Both the position numbers and the translations under genes were made by a program. From Rhizomys pruinosus (Eukaryota; Chordata; Mammalia; Rodentia; Spalacidae), in assembly GCA_009823505.1 (NCBI GenBank), contig VZQC01005682.1, forward strand, positions 205,726 through 269,725: DNA of 64,000 bases. The letters are read 5' to 3'. Below, in pieces: positions 23,665 to 34,835 of this stretch (position 1 is the first letter of the stretch; every line of letters starts with the position of its first letter). Under the pieces are notes generated by a model. That model had not been told where the DNA came from, ran no database searches, and saw only the letters and a program-made list of their open reading frames with translations.

Positions 23665-23790
23665 ACCTATTCTGCTTTGGCCATTTGGGGTCTTTTGTTT
23701 TTCCATATGAATTTAAGGATTATTTTTCCTAATCTGTGAAGAAACTCTGGGGGATTTTATTTGGGATTGCATTGAATCTGGATTATTTAG
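23665..23790 (-). mobile_element. Antisense L1 ORF2 fragment
   Basis: Nearly identical over about 100 bases to 25590-25690 inside the large antisense L1 ('ctgctttggccatttggggt', 'ttaaggattatttttcctaa'). Confidence 0.85.
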
Positions 23791-24605
23791 CAGAAAGAAG
23801 TCTGTTCAATAGGGAAAGATCTCACTTGCATTTGCTGCATTGTTTCTGGTCTACTTACAACATTCTTGGTTTTGATTGATGGCTGATTCAAATTTGGTTT
23901 TCTTCCTGATTGAGCCTCATGCTAATGATTTGACAGAGAAATTTTCATATGCCTTGACCTAGAATGTTTATTTGGATTTAAATTTACTATTGCATTCTTG
24001 TCCTTGAGTTTTCTTTAAGAAGACATAACAATTGTATATAACAAATGCCTTTTTTATAAATTCAACTACAATTAATAATTTCGAGAATAGCTTTGTGCAT
24101 TTTCCAGGTTGTTTTCTAAAATCACATGCATATGTAATCAACACATTAATATTATTTTTAAATCCATCTGGTCCCAATTATTATAAAAATATAACTGCTG
24201 TTGCATGATGTTCATATAATATGAAACCTTACTTTTCATTACATGCCATATCTAATTAATGAGGTACAATACCTTAAAATTCATCTTTTATTTGGGTCAT
24301 TCCATATATTATATTTAGATCATAATTTGTAATTAGTGAGCATCTTGGACCAGGAAATTTTAGATTAGCCTGTTGTTTCATTATTTGGATGATAATATGA
24401 ATGTTTTGATATAAATATATATTACTAACTTGTGTATTTTTATTTTTGGAAAATGTATAACTGAATATTATCTTTTAAAAATCACTTTTACAAATGAACG
24501 TATTTTATTGCTAGATTACTTATTTATATAATTACTTCTTAGTTATAATTTTACCATGCAAAATCTTTTAGACAATTGAGTTTTGAAGAAAATAGTTTGG
24601 GCATT
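23791..24605. other. AT-rich stretch, nothing recognised
   Basis: No recognised gene or repeat. A 69-residue minus-strand frame (23968-24177) is unsupported. Confidence 0.4.
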
Positions 24606-24854
24606 ATTTTAACTATTTTTTATTGAAGATTTGTGCACTTCATACTTAGCATCTCAGTCTAATCCAGACTCATTTCCCCCTCCACCCCCCTACCCCTCCA
24701 GGTTCATGCAGTCTGCCATACATGTCCTATATACCGTTTTGAGTCTTTTCAAAGTTTTTCAAAGCAGAGGATTATTTTGGGGGTGAGAACTTTACACCTT
24801 CAATCCATTCCCTGTCCCAGTACTTTCTTGTTGTGGTTCCCTACAATCTGTAGA

Positions 24855-24933
24855 TATGGGTGCAGGGAATTGAACCCAGGCCCTCTGGAAGAGCAGTTGG
24901 TGCTCTTAACTACTGAGCCATCTCTCCAGCCCC
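24855..24933 (-). repeat. B2/B3-type SINE head fragment
   Basis: The right end reads 'gagccatctctccagcccc', preceded by 'ctggaagagcagttggtgct'. The rest of the body is unclear, so limits are approximate. It sits where the host L1 jumps from 3' UTR to ORF2. Confidence 0.75.
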
Positions 24934-25725
24934 ATAATTCAGCTCTTTACTCCATCCTTTAAGTGAGTCATTTGTTTTCTTCTCTGTTTATTGAGTAGTT
25001 TATATATTCTGGACATTAATGTTCTGTCAGATGTATCAGCTGTGAAGGTTTCCTCCCACTCTGTGGGTTTTCTCTTCACTGATTATTTCTTTCGCTGTAC
25101 AGAAGCTTTTGTGTTTAATGAGGTACCACTTGTCAATTTCTGACCTTATTGCCTGCACAGGCACTGTCTGTTTTAGAAAGACTTTTTCTACTCCTATGTC
25201 TTATAGGCTGCTGCCAACATTTTCTTCAATCACCTTCATAGTTCTGAGTTTCATGTTCAGGTCTTTGAATCATTTGGATTTGATTTTTATACAGGGTGAA
25301 AGGTAGGTGTTTAATTTTATTTTTCCAAAAGTGGTGATCCAGTTTTGCCAACTCCATTTCCTGTAGATTCTCTCTTTCCTCTTAGAGTCTTCTTTGTCAA
25401 ATATGAGGTGGCTGAAATTGTCTAGGCTAAAGTCTACATCTTCAATTTTGTTCCATTGGTCTACAGGTCTGTTTTTGTGCCAGTACCAGGCTGTTTTTGT
25501 TTTTGTTTTTGTTTTTTTATGATGAAAGCCCTGTAATGTATTTTGAAGTCTGGTATATTGATCCCCACTGTGTTGCTCATCTCACTCAGGTCTGCTTTGG
25601 CTATTTGAGGTCTTTTGTTTTTCCATATAAATTTAAGGATTATTTTTCCTAATCTGTGAAGAAACTCTTGGGGATTTTATTTGGGTTTTCATTGAATCCA
25701 TGTATTAATTTGGGTAGAATTGACA

Positions 25726-26660
25726 TTTTTTGTTTTTTTATTTTGCGATTTTATTAAGAATTTATTATACTTAGGACACAAACAACACCTCTACCTTTCC
25801 ACTACACACATTCTTTCTAAGCAAAGGGATAATTTCATGCTGTATTTTTCTGGGACTAAAGCCTTTGATTATGGAGCAAATAATTTTAGACTTTAACAAT
25901 CATAAGAATTCTCCTTATCCTCCCTAGACAACCAGGGCTCGTCAGGAGATCCAGCAGATCTAGAATGATCTCAGCAACCCTGAAATAGTCAGGCCTCCAC
26001 AATGTTTTGCAAAAGAGCTCCTAAATCCATCTTCAACCTGGGGACTACTGATATTTGCAGCCAGCTCTTCTGCAGTGGTAGAGACTTGTGGAGTGTCTCA
26101 GAGGATCCCAGCATGCTAATTTCTAGCAGTAGGTTCCCAGGGTGACAACCAAAACTGCAGAAATTCCCAAATGTGCCCTCTGTTGAGAGCCTCCACCCTA
26201 AATGAACAGGAAGGTCTTGGTTTTGACACCAGATGTCAGCCAGTGCCTGTCACTTTGCTAAAAGAACCAACAAATTTTCGCTCTCTCTCACTTCAGCTCC
26301 TGGAAAAAGGAATGTAAAAGATCCCTGTGTTCCTTCTGGAGATTTTCTACTGCAAGCTCTGCAGTAGGAACCCAGGTAGTTCCCCTGGCGTCCAGGGCAT
26401 CTCATGTTTCATGCATAGGATGTGGCCCAATGGTGCTCAGGTCCTGCTTATGAATAACTAAGTGTTCCATGCTCCTCGGGAAACAAATTCTCTGGCTTTC
26501 GAAGGCCACCCAGACAGGTTGTTTGATAATCATTGGGACGTTGTGGCACCGATTTTTAAAATGAAAAACACATAAATATCTGAACCTGGGGGTTATTTCT
26601 CTCTGGTACTGATGGGCTGTCTCATCTTAAAATAATTTACAGGAATTCTGCAATTATATT
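25726..26660 (-). pseudogene. Unidentified processed retrosequence inserted in L1
   Basis: About 0.93 kb of non-L1 sequence splits the host L1, which stops at about 25725 ('gggtagaattgacatttt') and resumes at about 26662 ('tttctaatccatgagcat'). The plus strand starts with a T-rich run and 'gattttattaagaattta', so the minus strand ends in AATAAA-type polyadenylation signals and an A-rich tail, as a processed transcript would. No long ORF or intron-like feature was found; it looks like a retroposed 3' UTR. The parent gene was not recognised. Confidence 0.6.
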
Positions 26661-26712
26661 CAGTATTTAAAAATGTTTTCTAATCCATGAGCATGGAAGG
26701 TCTTCCCATCTT

Positions 26713-26718
26713 TGATCA

Positions 26719-26759
<41 letters not shown>

Positions 26760-26883
26760 TGGTACTTTTGAGACAGGGTCTCCCTGGAGCCCCAGCTGTC
26801 CTGGGACTTGCTCTGTAGATAACGCTGGCCTTGAACTCACAAAGATCCACCTGCCTCTGCCTCCCAAGTGTTAGGATTAAAGG
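26713..26883 (-). repeat. B1 SINE with (ATT)n tail and TSD
   Basis: Minus-strand B1 ('gagacagggtctccctgga', 'ctggccttgaactcacaaag') with its tail expanded to (ATT)n at 26722-26759. The duplication 'ggtcttcccatctt' is at 26699-26712 and 26884-26897. Confidence 0.95.
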
Positions 26884-26947
26884 GGTCTTCCCATCTTCTA
26901 ATGTCTTCTTCAATCTCCTTCTTCAGGGGTTTAAAATTTTTGTTGTA

Positions 26948-28172
26948 TGGGAGTGAGATGATATCTGAGGATGGTTTTAATTTGCATTTACTTAATTATT
27001 AATGATGCTGAACACTTTATAAGATGTTTCTCCACCATCTTTAATTCCTCACTGGTGAAGTCTCTGTTCAGCTCTTTACTCCATATTTGTTTAGGTCATT
27101 TGTTTTCTGACTTCTTTGTTTTTTGAGTAGTCTATATATTTTTTATGTTAATGCTCTGTCAGATGAATCACTGGTGAAGATTTCCTCCCACCCCAATTTG
27201 TGCATTTTCTCTTCACTTCCTTGATTGTTTCTTTTGCTGTACAGAAGGTTTTGAGTTTGATGAGGTCCCATTTGTCAACTGTTGACCTTATTTCTTGTGC
27301 AGCTGCTGTCTGATTTAGAAAGTCTTTTCCTATGCCTGTCTCGTAGGTTCAAGAAAACAAAAGCCACAAATTCTGGAGAGGTTGTGGGGAAAGGGGAACA
27401 TTCATCCACTGCTAATGGGAATGGAAACTTGTACAACCATTATGGAAAGCAGTGTGGAGAACCCTTAAAAGACTCAAAATGAGTCTACCACCTGACTCAG
27501 TCAAACCACTCCTGGGTAGAAACCCACAAGAATCATCCTACTGCAAAGATACAGGCACATCCATATTTATTGTACCTCTCTTCACAATAGCGAAGAGCTG
27601 GAACCAACCCATGTTCCCCTCGATGGAGGAGTGGATAACAAAAATGTGGTACATGTACACAATAGAGTACTACTCAGCAGTAAAGACGGATGACATCATG
27701 AACTTTGCAGTTAAATGGATGGAAATTGAGGCCATTATGGTAAGTGAAGTAACACAGTCCCAGAAAAACAAGTGGTAAATTGTTTACCTCATTTGTGGAT
27801 GCTAGTACCAAATCTCCAGATGAAAGTCAAGCTGAACAACATTACTGTTATATTTCAGTTTATCTGAAAGCAACTATGTTATTATAATATAAATCTCTTA
27901 ATGGGATCTAGAATCAATCCACAACTTACTTTCAGACTCTGTAATTACTGTATATGAGTAGAAAGTATGCATTCATATTTTAGAGTAATATAAAATTAAA
28001 GGAGGAATATGTGAATTCCTAAGCATAAAAAAAGAATGGGAGAAAGATGCAGGACAGTTATGGCAGACTGCATGATCTTTGGAGGGGGGGACGTGGAAGG
28101 GAAAGGGGAATATATCTAAATTGAACTGAGAAATGATGTCTGAAATATGCAGAACATCAAAGAAAGCATTAT
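26948..28172 (+). mobile_element. Twin-primed L1 insertion with TSD
   Basis: The target repeat 'aaaatttttgttgta' is at 26933-26947 and 28173-28187. Positions 26948-27347 are antisense L1 ORF2, equivalent to about 63625-64000 of the sense L1. At 27348 the orientation flips to sense, continuing just downstream in L1 order to the ORF2 stop (27776-27778), a 3' UTR of about 0.39 kb and the A-rich tail. One pair of duplications around an inverted 5' part plus a direct 3' part indicates twin priming. Confidence 0.93.
27348..27778 (+). pseudogene. L1 ORF2 C-terminus (direct part of twin-primed copy)
   Basis: Two overlapping frames carry the C-terminal ORF2 region: a WRTLKRLKMSLPPDSV-like stretch near 27452-27500 and an MWYMYTIEYYSAVKTDD-like stretch near 27645-27695. 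The stop is at 27776-27778. This copy defines the short 3' UTR type, 27779-28172. Confidence 0.85.
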
Positions 28173-28323
28173 AAAATTTTTGTTGTAGAGATCATTGGTG
28201 TATTTGGTTAGATTTATTCCTAGATATTTCATTCCTTTTGAGGTTATTGTGAATAAGAATGTCTACTTTTACTCCTTCTTCAGTTGCTTGTTGTTGGTGT
28301 AAAGAAAGGCTATTGATTTTTCT

Positions 28324-28570
28324 TTTTTTTTAATTTTTTAAATTTATTTTTGTATGTGTATGAATGTATTGTCTGCATGCAGGTTTGTGCACCTGTGTCG
28401 TGCAATGCTGCGGAAGCCAGAAGAGGGTCTCACATTCCCCTGGAACTGGAGTTCTCCTGGAATTGGAGTTACAGACAGTTCTCAGCCACCATGTGGGTGC
28501 TGGGGTTCAAACCCAGGTCCTCCACAAGAGCAGTCGGTGCTCTCAACCACTAGGACATCTCTCCAGCCCC
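28324..28570 (-). repeat. B2/B3-type SINE with TSD
   Basis: Minus-strand SINE with a poly-T tail at the left and 'aggacatctctccagcccc' at the right. The sequence 'aggctattgatttttct' precedes it (28307-28323) and follows it (28571-28587). The same 17 bases occur again at 30760-30776. Confidence 0.93.
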
Positions 28571-28587
28571 AGGCTATTGATTTTTCT

Positions 28588-30757
28588 TTTCTTTTTTTTA
28601 GACTTAACATCATTCTATTTTTTTGAAGTTTAAAGTATATAATTTTATTTTTTATTTATTTTTTTATTGATGCTTTGTGTATTTCATACATCATTTTCCA
28701 ATTCAGCTCAGGCATATATCCCCTTCCCTTCCCCGCCCCCCACCCCCCCTCCCATCCAATATCATTCTGCCATAAGTTTTTGCAACTTTCCTCTCTGTTC
28801 TCTGTTTTTTGTTTTGTTTTTGTTTTCATTTTTTTTTAACATAAGTGATAAATGTTGAGTACAAGCAATCCTTCTGTAAAACCAATTTGCAAGCAGTTGT
28901 TGCCAAACCCACACAGCTCATGGGTCTCACCATCCAGCAGGGGGGGGGCTTTGTATGTTCAATCAAGTTGATCAAAGATTGTCCAGTCTATAGTGCGGTA
29001 GTTTCACATTAACCCCCAATCGAAGCCCTTACATTCTACCACGCCCGCCCCCTCTTCCCGCAGATTGTTCCCTAGGCTTAGAAAAGGGGCACAGGTGGAT
29101 GAGAAGCAAACACTCTACTTTCTCTGGAGCTGATGTCTTGGTCTCTAGTCAGTTCTGGCTGTTTTCTTTCATGGGCTGCCAGCTTGTCCAGGCAATACTT
29201 TCGATCCTAGTAATGAAGCACATGCAATAGATATTTAGGTATTAAGACAGAGATAATAATATAAGCCTTTCGATCCACAATGAAGCACACACAATTAGAT
29301 ATATAGGTATTTTAAACAGTACTAATGTTATGGTAGGTTTCTTTGGTATAGACACAGATGTTTTGGATGGTATATAATTCATGAATTTACATTTTCTTCT
29401 GTTAAGTATGGCAAGGGTCTTCGTGTGGTTTATAAACATCTCCTAACCATTAGAGGATGTAGGCTTGTGTGGCATTGGCTGTGGGTTATTCCTCAAGGAG
29501 AGAGCTAATAGCCATTAGATTTGGGATATACAGACATATGGCTGTCACTGCTGGACAGTATTTCCAGGCAGATGAGTGTAGCTGGTGCTGATGGAGGAGT
29601 CTGCTTGACTCAAGGAGACCTATATTTGCTTTATTGGTTTAGTGGTCTTTGGTAACACCTCTGGCATCCCAGAGACCATCTGTATACTTGCAAGTGCGGT
29701 CTCCATACATCTTTCTCCATGTTTATATCAGTTTCAACAGCAGGGCCTTATTGCCTCTCTTCCTGCAGTATCCCAGTTTGGAGGCAAGGAGCCTTTTACC
29801 ATTTGTGGGGGCTTGGATCCCCTGGCCAACATCTCCTTGGTAGAATAATCCCATTGTTGATGTCAGAGCTCCGAGTATTGAATATATTTGTTTAAGTGCA
29901 TAGCTTAAGGGAAACTTTAGCTCTTGTCCACATGTAGCTTTAACTAAGACCTGTATAACAATTACTGTGTGGGATGGGTATAAAAAACAAAATGTTCTCT
30001 ATAATTTTTGCTGTCATATAGTATCACCTGGTAGCAATCTCTTTCACCTATAGGATGATTTAACTCAAAAAAATAAACTGTTTTCCAAGTTAATCACATA
30101 CAATAACCCAAAACAGCATGGGTGAATTTGATGAAATCTGTGCCTTGATTCCACCCTATAGGTTTGTATAAAACAACTGCTTTTTTTTGAGACTCATTGG
30201 GTCATAAAAATAAAAACCTTAAATAAAAAAGGAGGGATAAGATATGAAAGTTTTTGCCAAAAAACCTTGCAACCCAAATCTTAAATATAACTAGGGAAGA
30301 TTTGTAGGTGCCAAACAGGTCCAGAGTTCACCAACTTAATGGCTGAGAAGAAAATATCAGCTTTGGCAGTGAGTAGGGATAGTACCAGAAAGTCGAGCAG
30401 AAAGGATTGACTCCTCTGGGCTTGAGAGGGAAGAAATAGCCTCAGATGTGCTGCAGACACCAGGCCCCTCGTGGATCCTACTAAAAACAATATATTTTAT
30501 AATGACTCCGAACGAAAGCTTACCTTCATAGGTGCCAGCAAATAGGTTTTAATAACAAGAAGAACTTTCTTAACCTCCCCCCCCATAGAAATAAGGAGAA
30601 ATAAAGATGATATGGGGTCATTCTCAGCTGGAGAGTTGGAGCCAGCTGTTATAGAGGTATTCTCTTGTAAAATCAGTAAAACTGCCTTCTTTAATTGACT
30701 AATGGACATAGAAACTGTGAAAAGGATTATTCTCTATTCAGAACCAAATATAATGCT
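28588..30757 (-). mobile_element. L1 with long 3' UTR and 5' inversion
   Basis: Minus-strand insertion in the host L1. Positions 28650-29880 are the reverse complement of the 3' UTR module seen at 3775-4945. From about 29885 to 30757 the sequence is in the opposite orientation and matches 2870-3745. About 30 bases of module sequence are lost at the flip. The whole insert consists of 3' UTR only, with no ORF2. 'aaaggctattgatttttct' follows at 30758-30776 and precedes the adjacent SINE at 28305-28323, the target duplication expected for this insertion. Confidence 0.85.
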
Positions 30758-32063
30758 AAAGGCTATTGATTTTTCTAAGTTAATACTGTATCCTGCCACA
30801 CTTCTGAAACTCTTAATTGTTTCTGGGACTTTTCTGGTGGAGTTTTTAGCATCCCTTAAGTAAAGTACCATGCCATCTGCAAAAAGGGATAGCTAGAATT
30901 CCTCTTTTCCAAGTAGTAGTCATTTATTTTCCCTTTCTTGCCTTATTTCCCCAGCGAGCATTTCAAGCAATATATGAGGAATGGCAATAGGGAGAAGCCT
31001 TGCCAGGTTCCTGCCTTTAAGGTGAATGCTTCTATCTTTTCTACATTTAGGATGATGTTGGCTGTGGGTTTCTTGTATATGGCTTTGATGAAATTGAAGA
31101 AAATTGGCTCCTGTTCAATTCTCTTTAGAGCTTTAAGCATGAAAGGATGCTATATTTTGTCAAAGGCTTATTCTGGGTCAATTGAAATGATATTTTGCTT
31201 TTTGTCTTTCAGTCCATTTATGTGTTTTATGATATTTATATGTTGAACCATCCCTGCATCCAACTTGGTTATGATGAATGATCTTTTTGATTTGGGTCTG
31301 TATGCGATTTGAGTATTTTGTCGAGTATTTTTGCATCTATGTTCATTAATGAGATATGTCTATAGTTTTCTTTTTTGGTTGTATATTTGCCTGGTTTTGG
31401 TATTGGGGTGATCTTGGTTTCATAGAAGGAATTTGGGAGATTTTTCCCTTTGTATCCTTTGATCAGTTTGAGTAGTAATGCTTGTAAGTCCTCTTTAAAT
31501 GTTTCATAGAATTCTGCCATGAAACCATCTGGGTCAGGCCTTTTTTGATGTGGGAGATTTTTTTATTATATTTTCAATTTCTTCAAATATTATGGGTCTT
31601 TTTAAGCTGAATATCTTTTTTGTTTAAGCTTTGTTGATTTCCGGGATTTCAGATTTTCATACAGTTCTCTTTTTTTCAAATTTATTAGAGTATAGGTTTT
31701 TAAAATTATTCCCATATGATTGTCTGGATCTTTTATTTGTTGTGACGTTTCCCTTTTAATCATGAATTCTATTGATTTGGAATTGCTCTTTTTTTCTTTT
31801 GTTAGCTAGGCTAGAGGTTTGTCTATCTTGTTTATCCTTTAAAAGAACCAACTTTTGGATTAATTGAGTCTTTGTATTGCTTTATTTGTTTCTATTTTAT
31901 TGCTTTCTGCTCTGATTTTTGTTATTTCTTCCTGTCTGTTGGGTTTAAGGTGCATTTGTTGTTGTCTCAAGTAGTTTTAGCTGCAGTGTTAGTTTCTTTG
32001 TGTTCTTTCTGTTTTTTGTTTTGTTTTGCTGTATTATCATTTTTCTTTAGGTCCAGGAACAAT

Positions 32064-32243
32064 TAATTAATTAATCATTCAATTAATTAATCAATTTATT
32101 AACCAATTAATTAATTAATTAATTGGGCAGGGACTCCCTGTAGCACCAGCTGGCCTGGAATTCCTTCTGTAGACCAGGCTGGCCTTGATCACAAAGATCC
32201 ACTTGCCTCTGCCTCCCAAGTGCTAGCTTTAAAGGCATGTGCC
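32064..32243 (-). repeat. B1 SINE with (TTAA)n tail
   Basis: Minus-strand B1 at 32126-32243 ('agactggc'-type core, 'cacaaagatccacttgcctc') with an expanded TTAA/AATT-rich tail at 32064-32125. The host L1 lacks about 0.4 kb of endonuclease-region sequence here, so the insertion or a later event deleted DNA. Confidence 0.85.
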
Positions 32244-32774
32244 GGCTCTTCCTTGATCTAGTAATGTATTGTTCAGTTCAGATGTCTCTCCGTTTATTCT
32301 TTTTCCAGTTAACCTATCCAAAGGGTTCAGTGAGGGGTTCAACTCCTCCACTATTAGTGTCATGGGATTAATCTGTACCTTAAGGTCTTACAAGATTGTG
32401 TTTATAAAATTTTTGCACTGGAGTTCGGTGCACATATGATTGTGAAATCTTCGTGGTTAATTGTTCCTTTGATAAGGATGTATTGACCCTCATTTTCTCT
32501 TCTGATTAGTTTTACATTGAGGTCTATTTTGTCTGATATTAGAATAGCAACTCCTTCTTGCTTTTTGGTACTATTTGCTTGGAATATCTTTTTCCATCCT
32601 TTCACTTTTAGTTGCTGTCTGTCTTTGAGGGTGAGATGGGTTTCTTGTAGACAACAAATAGATGGATTCTATTTCCTAATTCATTCTCCCAGTCTATGTC
32701 TTTTGATTGGGAAGTTTAGACCATTAATATTTAAGGTTATTATTGAGAGATATATATTTCTTCCTTTCACCTTA

Positions 32775-34170
32775 TTTTCTGTTTGCAGTCTTGGTCTCGG
32801 TTTATGTTTCCACAGTTATACTTTTATTATTTTCTCTCTCTTGCTGCTTGGAGATAGGTACTCCTTTCTTCTATAGTTTGAATTGCCTCAGAAATTTTCT
32901 GAAGGGTTGGTTTGGGATATGCATTCTTTCATCTTCTTTATGTAATGAACTACTTTTTTTTTTTCTTTAAGTTTTATTTACATTTTTTTTTTCTGGGTTG
33001 GTATATGTAGTCATTTAGTGCTGGAAATACATTGATCCACATTCTTCTGGCTTTCACAGTTTGCACTGAAGTCAGCTGCAATTCTTATTTTTTTTCCTGT
33101 GTATGTAACTTATTTTTCTCTTGTGTCTTTCAGTATCTTGTCTTTGTTTTGGGTGTCTAGCATTTTAACTATGATATGCCATAAGGAATTTCTTTCCTGA
33201 TATTATTTGATGCTCTATGTGCTTCTTGTATTTGTATGGGTTTGTCTTTTTTCAGTTTGGGGAAATTTTCTTCTAGTATTCTGTTGAAGATCTGATCAGT
33301 AATGTGGTCTCGGGATTCTCCTTCTTCTATCTCTGTGATGCAGATGTTTGGTCTTTACATAGTGTCCCATATTTCCTGATTCCTCTCGTGATTTTTTTTT
33401 AATTTTCATAATCTTTGTTTGGCTTTCTATTTTTCCCATGTGTATTAGTCACTTTTCTGTTGCTGTGATAAAACCACCATGACCAAGGGAACTTATAAAA
33501 GGAAGAGTTTGTTTGAGCTTACGATGGCCAGTCCCAGGGAATTAGAGTCCATTGTGGTGGGAGGCATAGCAGCTGGAGCCAGAGCAGAAAAGGTTCACTT
33601 CTCCCAATGAGCACAAGAAGAGAGAGAGACTGGAGACTGCAAGGCTTGTTAAACTCACTAAGTCTGCCCCCAATGACAGACTTCCTCCAGCATGGCCACA
33701 CCTTCTAAGACCTTCCTGAGCAGTGCCACCAACTAGGCAAAAATATCTGAATACTTAAAGCCTATGGGGGACATTCTCATTCAAACCACCATACCATGCT
33801 GTCTTCCAGGTTTGATAGTCTATTTTCTGCTTCATCCAATCTGCTTCTGAGCCTTTATCCCATCCTTTCTTGTTGATTGGATTAGTGTTCAATTTCCTTT
33901 TTCATTTCATCCTGTGATTTCCTAAGTATTTCCAGTTCCTTTGGAGCTTGTTATTCTCTTCTTGTAGGTCCTTGCTTTGCTGTTTGGTTTCCTTTTTCAA
34001 TTCAGCAAGGGATCTTTTCAGTGTTTCTGTATCTTTCCCAATTTTGTCATTCTCTCCCTCTAGTTCCTTCCAGAGTTTTTCATTTTCTCCCTTTAGTTCT
34101 CTGATTTGTTTTTATATCTTTAATTTCTTTGATTATGTCTATGATTATTCTGAGATCTGTGTCCTGGGTT
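32775..34170 (-). pseudogene. L1 ORF1 remnant of the host L1
   Basis: Minus-strand ORF1 region, split by a solo LTR at 33441-33793. The stretch 33830-34130 corresponds to the charged coiled-coil region of the ORF1 RNA-binding protein, seen on the plus strand as repeated 'ttctctcc/tttagttc'-type pyrimidine-rich codons. No intact frame remains. Confidence 0.7.
33441..33793 (-). mobile_element. Solo ORR1-like MaLR LTR with 5-bp TSD
   Basis: On the plus strand it begins 'tgtattagtcacttttctg' and ends 'cattcaaaccaccata', the reverse of the LTRs at 54680-55046. The 5-bp duplication 'ccatg' lies at 33436-33440 and 33794-33798. It is inside the ORF1 region of the antisense L1. The absence of an internal region implies recombination between the two LTRs. 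Confidence 0.9.
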
Positions 34171-34820
34171 TTTTCCAATGAGATCTCATTGTAAGGATCA
34201 TCTATAGGACTGGTAGAGTTTGGTGGGAACATATTATGCCCTTTTCCCATGTTATTTTTTTCTTTTTGTTTTTGGCATGTGGGTTTGTTTTATTGTTTGT
34301 ACTCTGGTGTGAATCTCAAACATTTTTCTGCTGCATTGAAGACTTACTTTGCATGTTTCCTACAGGTGCATTCATTGTCTTCTCCTTGGTTTATGGAGGG
34401 CTGGTTGTTCTATATTTCCAGTTTCCATTTTTAGTTATATTTTGGGAGATTCAGCTAGTTCTTCCTTTCTGGTCTGGAGGTTCTCTAGAAACCTGGAGGT
34501 AATAGTCAGGTCGGTTATCTGCAGAGCATGCGCCTGTCTTCTGCTCCGATGTCACTATAGCTGTTCTCAATGGGATAACCTCACTGTAGTTCAAAAGGGA
34601 GGGTGGGTTGCCGGTGCCCTCTTGACCTGGTGAGTTTCTGGATGACTGCGTGACTCTGCCCTGCCGCTGTGCTGGGGCAGGTGTGACTGGCTGTCAGCAA
34701 CAGGCTATGCACAAGGCTGTGATGAGCCTGCCTGGTGTTGTGTTCACCTCTTCCCCAGGCAACGAACTTCCTCCTCTCTCTGGACCTGGTGGATGTCTGG
34801 ATGGGTGGGTGATTCCACCT
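34171..34820 (-). promoter_or_regulatory. L1 5' UTR (antisense)
   Basis: Upstream of ORF1 on the minus strand and ending at the right target repeat. The part 34480-34815 is noticeably richer in G+C and CpG than its surroundings, as rodent L1 5' UTR promoters are. Activity cannot be judged. Frames at 34236-34841 are chance frames in it. Confidence 0.6.
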
Positions 34821-34835
34821 ATTTTAAGTATTTTT

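Larger units (their letters stand above)
24936..32770 (-). pseudogene. L1 ORF2 remnant of the host L1 (interrupted)
   Basis: Minus-strand pieces align in order with the sense ORF2 at 60469-64000. C-terminal part: 24936-25725, 26662-26712 and 26884-26947. RT part: 28188-28323 and 30777-31560, including a frame at 31269-31520 with [20 protein letters not shown] and PKPGK. Endonuclease part: about 32290-32770, with a GVAILISDKID-like stretch at 32402-32605. Many stops and frameshifts; inactive. Confidence 0.8.
24606..34835 (-). mobile_element. Full-length antisense L1 host of a nested insertion stack
   Basis: The outer limits carry the near-matching repeat 'attttaactattttt' (24606-24620) and 'attttaagtattttt' (34821-34835). 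From right to left the minus strand reads a GC-richer 5' UTR (34200-34820), ORF1 (about 32775-34170), ORF2 (about 24936-32770) and a 3' end with a C-rich tract and T-run (24621-24780). Pieces on either side of each internal insertion resume in the correct L1 order. About 1.2 kb is missing between the 3' UTR piece and ORF2, and about 0.4 kb is missing around 32050-32250. At least eight later insertions lie inside. Confidence 0.85.
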
